Assembly: GCA_005656395.1 (NCBI GenBank)
Contig: SRSI01000050.1
Span: forward strand, 372,001-436,000
Origin: Strongyloides papillosus
Taxonomy: Eukaryota > Nematoda > Chromadorea > Rhabditida > Strongyloididae
DNA length: 64,000 nucleotides
Direction of reading: 5' to 3'
Shown here piece by piece: positions 1 to 11,968 of the stretch. Below the pieces are notes generated by a model. That model saw nothing but the letters and a program-made list of their open reading frames with translations, was not told the origin of the DNA and searched no databases. The stretch's first letter is position 1. Every line of letters starts with the position of its first letter. The position numbers and the translations under genes are program-made.

Positions 1-1328
1 CTTTTCAGTAACTCTACAGCTTTATTCATTTCTAATTCTGTAGCTAAAGGTGCATAAACACTTTGTTTTATTGCCTCAACGCACCATGCATAACCTTCTG
101 TAAATGTTGATGCAATGGCAGGGGAGATTATCTTAGCTGCTGTTAGAATTGTATTTTCAGCCACCTGTTTCCTTTTCCTTTCCCATTGTTTTAGATTATC
201 ATTATTCATTATTTGTGCAGCCAGAATATCACTTTCAGAATTCTTTGATATATCATCATCAACCATAGTAGGTATGTCAATTAACTTTTGAAAAGATTCC
301 TTCATTTTATCAGCATCATCCAAACAATACGATGTCAGGACAAGATTTAACGCAGTAGAATAATCTCCTCCCTCATCCACAGCATATTCAAATGTCGCCA
401 ATGCATCATAATACTTCCCAAGTTTTATCAAAGACACCCCAATATTATTCAATAATTTGATTTTAACTGTACTCTCCAGATTATTTACCTCATCCAACCC
501 CATTCTATAATATTTTATTGCCTTAACATAATCCTTCTTCCTAAAATAAATATTCCCAATGTTGATTTTCAATTTCCCAGCATTAGTAAACACTCTATTA
601 TTTTTAACAATAACAAGATACGTGTTCAATGCCTCATTCAACATCCCATTTGCATTATATTGCTCAGCAAGATTAAAAAGTACAGTGAATGTTAAATCCA
701 CGTTAACAGCAGGATCGTTATTGCTACCGTTATTGTAGGTGCTACTACTGGAGGAGGATTGTTCACGTAGTTTTACAACTTCACGTTCCTTTCTTCCAGC
801 TTCTTTTGCTTTTTCTAGGGATAATTTAAAGTTTTGGCTGTCGTATGCCATGATGCTTTCTTTAAGTAGTTGGTTTACCTGTTTTTCTATTTTTTTACAT
901 TTGTCTTCTAGAGTCTCTTCAGTGATTGATTCTTTGTTGAAAGGGTTTTGGATAGATTCGAAATTACTTTTACGGCCCATTGAAGTGTAACCGGCAGCTT
1001 TTATGGCTGTCATTGGGCGATTAGATATATCACCACCACGTGACATTAGTGAACTCCTCATTCGGGAGGCTGTTTGAAGATTGGATTCAGTTCTATTAGA
1101 ACTCATCCTCGTCGGTAATATAGAACCAGTCCTTTGTCTAAGTGCTGCCGTTGTAGGCCTCCTACCATGGGAGGATTTCGCCAATGCCTGTTGAAAACTG
1201 CGATCTTCAAACATATTCTATAAATATTACTAAAAAACTACCTCAAAAAAGAAACTCACTTCAACGTCATAAGCATGTTCATAATCATTAAATCCTCCAT
1301 AATCATCCTCATCATCATTTCCATCCAT
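1..1328 (-). CDS. osm-5: Intraflagellar transport protein IFT88 (OSM-5/Polaris), 5' part only
   Basis: IFT-B core subunit needed to build and maintain cilia. Coding segments are 1328-1260 (23 codons, acidic, MDGNDDEDDYGG) and 1217 to the left edge, joined in phase 0 by a 42-nt GTGAGT...TAG intron. About 428 residues are visible. Family hallmarks are the SSHGRRP motif near residue 40, the RPMTAIKAAGYTS motif near residue 95, the KAKEAGRKER segment, then TPR repeats (VLFNLAEQYNANGM, GNIYFRKKDYVKAIKYYRMGL). Human IFT88 has the same order (SHGRRP, RPMTAVRAAGF, KAKDAGRKER). Roughly half of the protein lies beyond the window. The start is the first ATG of the short exon, 87 nt from a near-consensus X-box, and transcription diverges from the PRP4 kinase gene. 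Confidence 0.93.
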
Positions 1329-1414
1329 TTTGTAAACTTTTTAAATACAAACACATATAATATGTATACTTTTACAGTGATATTTACTTAAACACCACCA
1401 AATATTTACCCTCA

Positions 1415-1428
1415 ATTGCCATGGTTAC
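1415..1428. promoter_or_regulatory. X-box-like RFX/DAF-19 site upstream of IFT88
   Basis: ATTGCCATGGTTAC fits the nematode X-box consensus RYYNYYATRRNRAC with one mismatch (T for R at position 11). It lies 87 nt upstream of the IFT88 start codon, within the usual range for DAF-19 targets. It is in the 269-bp divergent promoter shared with the PRP4 kinase gene. That it is functional is inference. Confidence 0.55.
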
Positions 1429-1597
1429 CACCTTTAAGGAATAATTAAAATATAAATTTTTCCTCCTACAAAATCAATTAATCTTAAACAGAAGCAATAA
1501 TTGGCATTTGGAGAGAAGTTTACATTGAGAGAGTTTTGAAAGTAGTTGACAAGTCTTTTCTTTACAATACTTAAATACAGGGAAAATTTAAAACGTT

Positions 1598-3745
<2,148 letters not shown>

Positions 3746-5191
3746 ATATTTGTACTAAATATTGTCTTTCATTTACAATCAATTATTATTTTTCATTTTA
3801 ATATTTATAAAATAAATAATTTAATGTTCCGATTAAATCTAATGTAATTTCAAGGAATCATAAATCATAAAATTTTAATTGATATATAATGTGGTATGTG
3901 AAATATATCATAAAAATGTATTTTTTTGTTCTTATATTTTTCCTAGTGATGATAGAAGGAGAAAAAAATCTGTTCTATATAATTTTAAAGTTTATCATGT
4001 TGTTAAATAGACATAAAGATACATTATTTTCTAACTAATTATTTAATAGGAATTTTTATCATAGATTTAGGGTACATACTGTTTTGTTAATGACATTTGT
4101 AATAATAGATATTATGTATATATGATAATCTACAGAGAAACTAAAAAGATTTTCCCATGGCAACTAATCTGATAGTACACTTTCAGAAGATAGTTAAACT
4201 GTTTTAATTATATTTTAATAGATTTTTAGAGGTGCTTCAAAATGTTATTAATTAATATGTGAACTATATTAATTTTTCATTGGATTTTATTTAAAAAAAT
4301 CTATATTTTTTTGAATTATTTATTTGCTACAATTAATTAAATAGAAATTTTTGCTTCAAACTAACAATATATGGCTTAATAGTGATTAATAATATTAAAT
4401 ATATACTTTTTACAGTTTATTTACCAACAAACTTTACCAAAACGCCCACATCGAAAACATTTTTTAAAACTTTATAAATCACAAAATTCAAAAACCATAA
4501 AATATACTTTGTCCCACAAAGATCTTCCTGATGCAGCGATTAAAAAGACATTTCACTGATAATATGATAACCTTCCTTCCAAAATGTATGGAAAATGTCT
4601 AGTTAATGCACTTTATAACTGCTATTTACGCAACAAATATGTTGGTTTTGTGTGGAAAATGTGCAAACAAAATTTTTTAATGGGAAGGTCTTCGCGTAGC
4701 ACATCTTTGATAGTTACATCAATATTATTATTATTAAAATTATACGTTTCACTATGCGATTGCTGCATTTTTTACAACGTAATTTTGCTGTCTTTTTATT
4801 TTATATAATTTTTATTTATTAATACAATTTGTATATTAAATTTTTTGGAGCTAAACTTAAAAATACTAAGTATGCTGCAGATAAAATAGTGGCAAAATTT
4901 ATTTTTTATTGAGAATGAGTTTTATAATGCCACTTAAAGCGTTTAGAAGTGTATTAATACATACTTTTTTAGCATTATTTTTTATCCCAAATAAGTATTT
5001 AAAGAAGATTTAATAAAGTTTAGTTTATAGGAACAAGTGTAATTCGAACGAAAATTTAGCATAATTCCTTTTAAACGATTTATTTAGTATAGAGTACAAT
5101 GAATTTTATTTGAATTTTTTTATTTTTAAACAACCCTATTTTTCAGGTATAAACTTGAATATAAATAATATATAATTTGGAGTCATTAAAA
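3746..5191. other. AT-rich intergenic stretch
   Basis: No supported gene. A 74-codon open frame at 4584-4808 is low-complexity and has no family signal or splice support. At 5136-5146 a TTTTTCAG acceptor lies about 45 nt before the next start codon and is a plausible trans-splice or leader-intron site. Confidence 0.5.
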
Positions 5192-5824
5192 ATGGTACCA
5201 TCATTTACAATGGAGGAAAGAGGCTTCTTAGCCTTAGAATATTACAAACATGGGTGTTATGCAAAAGCCAAAGAGGAATACTCTAAACAATTTCCGGGTA
5301 GACCTGTCCCTTCAAATAAGACAATCCTTAGATTTTTTAGAAAAATACGGTTTTATGGCTGTGCGGAGGATAAAAAGTACTCCAGAAAAGCACCTGTAAC
5401 GGAGAATGAAGAAATAATCCAAAAAACTCTGGAGAAAATAAGAGAAAATCCAGATTGGTCAATTAGGAGATTGTCGAGAGAGACAGGGATTAGCAAACGT
5501 TCATGCTCCACTATCCTAGAGAATCATAAAATTAAATTAAATCATCATAAATTTTCTAAATATAAAAAGATTGATGAACAATTACAACTTAATAATTCAG
5601 TGATAACTAATTCACTTTTGAATATTTCTAAATTGAGTAACTCAGAGCCGAATAAATCAGAGGTGACTGATGCATTGTTGAATATTTCAAATTTGACTAG
5701 TCCACAAGTGAATGATACAGAAATGAAGGAACCACAGCCAGATACCCCGAAAGTGAGTGAATCACAATCGAATGACTCTCCCGATGTCACTCCTAAAAAG
5801 GAGGAGGAAGCAGTTAGTGCATGA
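5192..5824 (+). CDS. Helix-turn-helix protein of transposase (DUF4817) type, no catalytic domain
   Basis: 210 residues from the ATG at 5192; an in-frame TTG 15 nt upstream is unlikely to be used in a eukaryote. Residues 1-110 resemble the paired helix-turn-helix module found before mariner-type transposases: FLALEYYKHGCYAKAKEEY, then FPGRPVPSNKTILRFFRK, then ENPDWSIRRLSRETGISKRS. The DDE/D catalytic domain is absent. The last 90 residues are hydrophilic and include two imperfect copies of a LLNIS(K/N)L unit, ending in PKKEEEAVSA. The frame is intact, so it may be a domesticated DNA-binding protein or a recent fragment. Target and role are unknown. Confidence 0.7.
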   Translation: MVPSFTMEERGFLALEYYKHGCYAKAKEEYSKQFPGRPVPSNKTILRFFRKIRFYGCAEDKKYSRKAPVTENEEIIQKTLEKIRENPDWSIRRLSRETGISKRSCSTILENHKIKLNHHKFSKYKKIDEQLQLNNSVITNSLLNISKLSNSEPNKSEVTDALLNISNLTSPQVNDTEMKEPQPDTPKVSESQSNDSPDVTPKKEEEAVSA

Positions 5825-6655
5825 AATTTAATAAAAATAAATTTTCTCTGTTCATTATAATTTATTTAGTAATAATTTCTTTTTATTGTTGTAGTTATAT
5901 CTTTATTTGGGGTTGCCAACTCCATGGAATTATTACTATTTTAATTTTGTAGCAATATTAAAACTAAATGTTTTTATCCATTAAAATTTGTTTGACGTTG
6001 TTATTTTTATTTTAATTTCTTACATGACGTTAAGTTTTGTTTGCTGCAAAAGTGAGAACTTTTCTAGAGTACAAAATTTTGATAAAAAAGGAAGAAATTA
6101 TACTGATATATCTATACTATCGGTTTATTTATATAAATGTTGTGCCGTCTTAAGCACATAATTAATTATTAATCATTTTTAGTAACTATGATATTAAACA
6201 GCTACTCTATAAAATGAATATTTGAAATGAAAACAAGCGAAAAAGTTACACACGATTGTCATTAAAAACATAAGAAGAATAACAAAGAAAATATACACAA
6301 GTAGAAAAGAACAGAAACGTAATTAAAAACATTCACCGCAAACGTTCGAGAAGACTCTTTCAAATGCATTGATACTGTCAACAAATTGCAGACTCTTAAG
6401 TATTAACTAAAGGGTAGTTTTGATGTATTCGATTACTCTAGGGATCAAAATATATATACTATAACCTTAAATGATTAAAACATGCATAGCGATTTTGACG
6501 TATAGAAAATTCCAGAATTGCAACTACTAATTCTTATGTCATCGTCTTAATTTAACCCAAAGAATATATAAGTGAATTGAATTGTCGTTGCAATTCATTT
6601 TATTTCACACTCTTGTATTGTCATCAATTCGCCAGCTAGTCTGTTTCTGACAAGG
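5825..6655. other. Intergenic region, promoter side of the ZHP-type gene
   Basis: No open frame with coding character. It contains the heat-shock-element-like triplet listed separately and otherwise AT-rich sequence. Confidence 0.45.
6505..6517. promoter_or_regulatory. Heat-shock-element-like motif
   Basis: GAAAATTCCAGAA contains three alternating nGAAn units in perfect register (GAA-nn-TTC-nn-GAA), the HSF-1 consensus. It lies 139 nt before the start codon of the ZHP-type gene. A nine-base match could arise by chance in 64 kb of AT-rich DNA, so the assignment is tentative. Confidence 0.3.
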
Positions 6656-7812
6656 ATGTCGTCGTCAGAAAGTAGTTGGATCCGCTGTAACGGCTGTGTC
6701 AAGACGCTCCCTGAAAGACGGCTATACTTGACAAACTGCAATCATATATTCTGTTTACTTTGTCTTGGAGCAGGTACGTCCTTTAGATTATTTTCAAGTA
6801 AAGATATTTTTAGATGTGGAAAATGAGGAGGTAATTTGTCCCGAATGTACCTCTCGAACTCATATCTTGGAGATAAATAAAAAAATGAGACAGGATAAGC
6901 TGATCTTCTTCAGAAGTATCGAGAGTATGATTGATAGGACCATGAAGGGGTTTAATGGGGCTATGAAGATGGTTAGTGAGGCCGCAAGCTTTCAGAGACG
7001 CCAGTACGAGGCAACTATAAAGAAAATGTCCATTGAGGTAAAGTTCAATAGTGTTAGTATTACTAATGCCATTGTGTTTTTAGAGAGAAGAAATGACCAG
7101 TTTGATAGACAAAATGACAAAGGAAAATGAAGATCTGGTAAAAGATAAGGCACAGTTAAGTGCGGCGTTAATGGACAGAGACCCTACAATAAAGGAGAAA
7201 AATGAAGTAATTAGTAGTGGTCTGAAGCGTGATCTCTCCCATCTAAACTCCTCAACAAGAAAGGATAATGATGAAATTGATGAGTTAAAGGCTGAAATTG
7301 ATGAGTTAAGGGCTGAAAATAGATGGTTTAAACGGTTGTTAGCGGAGCGAAATGAGCCTGTGAAAGTTTTATCTGAGAAAAACAGAGAGCTCCGCATAAG
7401 TCCTCTGAATGTTGGAGGCTTTCCTCGAGTGATACCACCGGAAATAAATCCAAATAGTTTGGGGATTTGTAGAAGGTGCAGAACCAATATGATTGTAAGT
7501 TTGGTAGAGATTCTTTCATTAATAATATTATTTTGTTTTAAGGGTAGACAAGGATCAAAGTGCGATGTCTCACTTTATTATCAAAAAGAGGTAGTTAAGA
7601 CAATGGGACGAGATATGAGGCTACCTGACGACTCTACACCGGTAAAGAAGCCATGCCTTAGAGGCATGGCATCGCAACAATTCCCAAAGACACCAAATTC
7701 GAAAGTTAGATTTAGTGAGATGGAAGAAATAATTCCAATGGAGGATTCTGATTTGGACTTGCCATACATATGTCCAAATATAGGTCATATGAGTAATATT
7801 AGCTACAGATGA
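6656..7812 (+). CDS. ZHP/RNF212/Zip3-family RING protein (meiotic SUMO/ubiquitin ligase type)
   Basis: Exons 6656-6773, 6814-7037, 7084-7494 and 7543-7812 give 340 residues. Introns are 40, 46 and 48 nt with GT-AG ends; the last is a multiple of three without stops and could be retained. The N-terminal RING has Cys11, Cys14, Cys28, His30, Cys33, Cys36, Cys48 and Cys51, with the family's short RCNGC and LTNCNHIFCLLCL motifs. A helical region follows (IDELKAEIDELRAENRWFKRLL), as in Zip3/RNF212 proteins. This family marks crossover sites on the synaptonemal complex; nematodes carry several (ZHP-1 to ZHP-4). The C-terminal 100 residues are unstructured. Which paralogue it is cannot be told here. 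Confidence 0.8.
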
Positions 7813-8376
7813 CACTTTCTCAACCTTTGTCATCCGATAAAAAAATAATACTAATATATCTCCTACTATTTCACAAGATATTTCCATTATCAGTGAAATA
7901 ACCATATGTAGGAGTTCTAAAAAATAGTTGTTTTTGTCTCTATCTCTTTAATAATATCATTTTTATTGTATAGATTTTTTTATTTGTATTTTTAATTTTA
8001 TACATATTAAGTAATTTAATATTATATATATTTGTCCATGTATATTGTAATTTATTTATCTCCTAATTATTAACAATAAAATTGTGTAGTAAGAAAATTT
8101 TTTGATTGTTGTTTTTCTCGGAAATCTTAGTTTTTTTAGTTGCGGCATAGATATTTATCTGTTTGTGAACTTTTTGTACAAGAAAAGCAAATAATAATTT
8201 TACTGAAGTGCTTGTTAGAACATTTAGCAACCAATGAATGATGATCACTAACAGTCTTTTTCCATTTCATACGTTTAATCACAAAAATAATGTATGAAAG
8301 ATTTATTAGAAATAATAAATTAAACTTTTTTTGATAAAATACTATATATTTACAGAATCTTATATTACATTAAAGT
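7813..8376. other. Intergenic stretch between convergent genes
   Basis: AT-rich with no gene seen. Homology between the two Core-2 duplication units begins near 8287, inside this gap. Confidence 0.4.
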
Positions 8377-10825
8377 TTACCATTTCTTTTTTAAGGCACA
8401 TTTTTTTATTATTTGATTTTTAGTTTGTTGATCTGCATTTTGATATTTTGTTGAAGGTAAATTAACATAAAAACTAGTGTCAATTTTATCAGATTTCTTC
8501 CGATATGTTTTATCTACTAGATATTCAACAAAACATAATGCTGCTCCAAAGTCACGATCTGGCAAAAAACGATAGCCAAATAACCTTTTCATATCTTTTA
8601 TTTCATCAAACATCTCAATACCATATACACAAACACGATGATGAATCAAATTGGATTTACATTTTCTATATGACCATATAGCATCTCTTATCATATAACT
8701 TTGTGTATTATACTCTGTACTAAGGCAATCACGCTCCACATATTGAGGAATTTTAAGAAAATTATCACTGAATAAAGTTTGCCATACCATTTCATCTTCT
8801 CCATATTTATCTGCAGTATTAATCTGATTCAAATATTTATTTATACTTATATTATTAAGAATGAAATCTATAGAACCTCGAGGTATTCCGCTCGCATAAG
8901 TTCCTTTAGAAAATTGTAATTTGTTGTTCAAAAGCTCTTTGTCATTCTCATTCATTTCTGCTTCTATAAAAGCAAATATTTTTATTAGAAAAGTATTTTT
9001 CTTTACCATTAAAGAAATTTAAACTTTTATAGTCCCAACATGCATTTAGATTAATACGATATTCTATAAATGGACTAGGATCACAAAATTGCATATCTAA
9101 GGTACTATTTCTGGCAGTCAATATTTCAACGATTTCTCTATTAGTTTTTATAGGGAAGTCATCGTTCTATCGATAAAGAAGTAAAAAATTTTACCTAATA
9201 CTTACTTGTAATATAAATAAATATTTCCATTTTTTGTCTTTTAAAATTTTCATACATTCATATGTACTTAATGCTTGATAAATACCATCACTATTCATTT
9301 TATATCGTATTGGAGATATATAAACATTATTAAAACACTTTGATAAAGACGTTAGTTGCTTATACAATTCTGATGATTTCAAATCAACACTGAAACAATA
9401 ATGGTTCTGGGGGGCATATGATACTAAAAATTCTAACTCCAACATAAGGTAGTTATTATATACATTTCGTGCATAAGCTATTGGGTAATTTGCTTCAATA
9501 TCCGATAATGGGACCTTTGGATAGAATCCTCTTGATTTTATAGATTCACAATCGTATTTATAATCTTTAGGTATCTCCTTAATGGTAAATCTTTTCATTT
9601 TCATCTTGTTGATATAATTTATATCACCACTAATGACTTTGGAACAATCTAAATTAAAATCCTTTGGTTTCCATAATGTATAATTTTTATGTAATAAATC
9701 ATCAGAAACGCTTTTATTTTGTTTTATCTTATTACTTCTTATTGTTTTATAAGGATTTTGGAGGTTATATAAACTCTACCCTAGGTAGAGTTTATATATA
9801 TAAGTGTATAAACTCTACCATAGGTAGAGTTTAGATATATAGGGGTATAAACTCTATCTATGGGTAGAGTTTAGATATTTTAGAGTACAAACTCTACCTA
9901 TGGGTAGAGTTTAGATATATAGGGGTATAAACTCTACCTATGGTAGAGTTTAGATATTCTAATTTATACTTTATCTTGAACAAAAAAAAGATGACATATA
10001 AGGAAAGTACACTTTATTTTAAATAAAAAAGGAGTTATTACAAAGCATTACATAAGGTATCAAAAAAGTGTTATAATATTTAAAACTTTCCTCCAACTAT
10101 TCTTAACTGTTCAGAAGTAAAAACGGTCCTACAATTACTTATGGATATTGGTATTTAAGGTGACTTATTATATCTTTTGTCTTTGAATGCAAGATGCCAA
10201 CCCTTTTTTTGTCATAACATGTTTCAACAACACCTATAATTAATCACGTATTAGTTAACATTTAAAGATATAGTTCAAACATTATAAACTTACCGGTACG
10301 AGCCTATATATCTAAACTCTACCCATAGGTAGAGTTTATACTCTAAAATATCTAAACTCTACCATAGGTAGAGTTTATACCCCTATATATCTAAACTCTA
10401 CCCATAGGTAGAGTTTGTACTCTAAAATATCTAAACTCTACCCATAGGTAGAGTTTATACCCCTATATATCTAAACTCTACCATAGGTAGAGTTTATACC
10501 CCTATATATCTAAACTCTACCCATAGGTAGAATTTGTACTCTAAAATATCTAAACTCTACCCATAGGTAGAGTTTATACCCCTATATATCTAAACTCTAC
10601 CATAGGTAGAGTTTATACATTTATATATCTAAACTCTACCTAGGGTAGAGTTTATACCCTAGTTTATCTAAACTCTACCCATGTTTTAAAAAATGGGTAG
10701 AGTTTTATCTTACTCGGATTTTGATATTTTAACAGTTTTTCAGTGTCGTAATTAATATAAATAACATATATAGAAGAAATAAATAAACAACTAAGAGCAA
10801 TAGTTATATTATTATATGAAAACAT
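8377..10825 (-). CDS. Core-2/I-branching-type glycosyltransferase, copy A; first exon split by a transposon
   Basis: Nematode member of the Core-2/I-branching (GT14) family, normally a type II Golgi enzyme adding beta-1,6-linked sugars. Coding pieces are 10825-10718 (N-terminus with membrane anchor MFSYNNITIALSCLF), an inserted element, about 9760-9206, then 9166-9007 and 8963-8377. Downstream exons match copy B in length (160 and 587 nt) and phase and are open. Motifs include PIAYARNVY, FLVSYAPQNHYCFSVD, WDYKSLNFF and FGEDEMVWQTLF. The insertion falls after about codon 36 (KYQNP) and brings stops in all simple read-throughs. Translation could restart at Met 9604 without an anchor, or the element could be spliced out. 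Either a damaged gene or one with an element-derived intron. Confidence 0.65.
9768..9958. repeat. Left arm tandem array of the foldback element
   Basis: Five copies of a 36-40 bp unit. Each holds a near-perfect palindrome (AAACTCTACC, a 2-5 base centre with the CTAGG/ATGG variants, then the mirror GGTAGAGTTT) and an AT-rich spacer such as AGATATATAGGGGTAT or AGATATTTTAGAGTAC. The array is the reverse complement of the right arm. Confidence 0.9.
10139..10300 (-). other. Exon-like fragment in the element centre, weakly BED-finger-like
   Basis: On the minus strand an ACCG|GTAAGT donor (exon end 10294) and an ATTATAG acceptor (next exon from 10233) flank a 60-nt intron. Joining gives a short frame that ends at 10139 with CYDKKRVGILHSKTKDIISH followed by LKYQYP. 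The TKDIISHLK...P pattern recalls the end of BED zinc fingers in hAT transposases (NL..HL...HP), but the final zinc ligand is missing. It may be a transposase remnant or captured host exon. Confidence 0.3.
10309..10708. repeat. Right arm tandem array of the foldback element
   Basis: Ten copies of the same palindromic unit in inverse orientation to the left arm. Spacers alternate TACCCCTATATATC and TACTCTAAAATATC. The outermost copy carries a longer loop (CATGTTTTAAAAAATG) between its half palindromes. Confidence 0.9.
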
Positions 10826-11305
10826 CTCAAAATCAAATATTGCAAAAATTCTGTTTATATTTAAGATCTTTTATTTAACTTTTAGCAAAATATGTAAATG
10901 TGAAAATTAAAAATATATAAATATATTTCCACATAAAGTTTAGAGGATAAATATCTTAATTACAATGAAATTACACTTTATAGAGAAACAAATATAGAAA
11001 TTGTATATTTTTTTAATATTTTATAGAGCTATTTGCTATTAAAAAACTAATATTTAAAAATTAAAATATTATGGAATAAGTGAATAGAAATGCAAATTGC
11101 AATTAGACTTTTTGTTTCTAATTATTAAAATATATCAACATTATACAACATATAAATCTATGTTCTTTCCTTTCTTGACATTATTTAAAAAAAATAGATA
11201 TGTAACTAATCTATGATTTTATTCAATGAATTTTTTCAAAGTACATTATTCATCACCTATACTCGAAACAAATTAAATATACTAACATAACAAGTAAAAA
11301 AGGTT

Positions 11306-11788
11306 GGTACTTTTCTGTTTTATCCTCCTCCCAAAATGAAACACGTAAAAAGGGATTTATTATCAAATAAATTAGTGCATATAAGTTAATAAATAAATTA
11401 TCAACGATAAACCATTAGAAAATAGAGATTTTCCATTAAAAAATAACCACTGATAAAGTCTCTAAGAAAAGTTTTGAACCAATGAATTATAGGAGTTCCT
11501 TAATAGAAATACTAAAAATAAAGATAAGTGAGTATACTCTTATCATTTTATGATATATAGGAGAGGATATTCAAAAGTACATGATCTATGATTGATATTA
11601 AAAATTTTCACAATAAAAATTTAGTTATTTGTTTAATTTAAAAATTAATTTTTAATAATTTTTTTAGTGATAAAAATTTTAACAAATACTTAATTTTTAT
11701 AACTTATTTATAACTAATCAAAAATCATGATTAATAAACATTTACATGACTATCTTTTTGGGAGGGAGTGATAAAACCGAAAAGTACC
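11306..11788. mobile_element. MITE-like element with about 28-bp terminal inverted repeats
   Basis: GGTACTTTTCTGTTTTATC at the left end and the reverse complement of GATAAAACCGAAAAGTACC at the right end form inverted repeats. The similarity continues into a CCTCC/CTCCC tract, so each repeat spans about 28 bp. The interior (about 430 bp) is AT-rich and non-coding. The ends contain TA in GTAC, compatible with a TA target duplication (Tc1/mariner-like), but the boundary is not resolved. It sits exactly where homology between the two Core-2 duplication units stops. Confidence 0.6.
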
Positions 11789-11968
11789 GCTCTTTTAACT
11801 TATTAGAATTTTTTTTTGTGTGTGTGGTCTAGTATTTATTTTCTATTGCCGAAAGGTAACTTTATTTCATACTTTATATCTATTTATTTCTATCTTAATT
11901 AATACATGGTGTTAAATAAAATATTTTTGCTACATTAAAACAATTAGTAATTATTCAACTAATTGATA

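Larger units (their letters stand above)
9761..10717. mobile_element. Foldback-type DNA transposon, probably hAT-like, with 8-bp target duplication
   Basis: The 957-bp insert is bounded by a perfect direct repeat GGATTTTG at 9753-9760 and 10718-10725. Copy B has this octamer once at the equivalent site, so the empty site is visible in the same window. The ends are imperfect inverted repeats: both start GAG and share AAACTCTACCC 10 bases in (14 of 21 identical). The two arms are long arrays of a palindromic repeat in opposite orientation around a roughly 330-bp unique centre. An 8-bp duplication fits the hAT superfamily; the foldback arms are an added structure. No intact transposase is present, so it is non-autonomous. 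Confidence 0.85.
8287..11303. repeat. Tandem duplication unit A (Core-2 gene plus flanks)
   Basis: This stretch, minus the inserted element 9761-10717, aligns with 11969-14010. Homology covers the 3' flank (GAAAGATTTATTAGAAATAA), all exons and introns, and about 470 bp upstream of the start codon, ending just before the inverted-repeat element at 11306. Differences are scattered substitutions, which suggests a moderately recent direct tandem duplication. Confidence 0.85.

Noticed and set aside
4584..4808. Open frame of 74 codons
   Set aside because: Hydrophobic low-complexity translation typical of AT-rich non-coding DNA, no splice or family support.
9768..10708. CRISPR-like array, because of regular palindromic repeats with short spacers
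   Set aside because: Repeats are inverted between arms, spacers alternate between two sequences, the host is eukaryotic and target duplications show a transposon.
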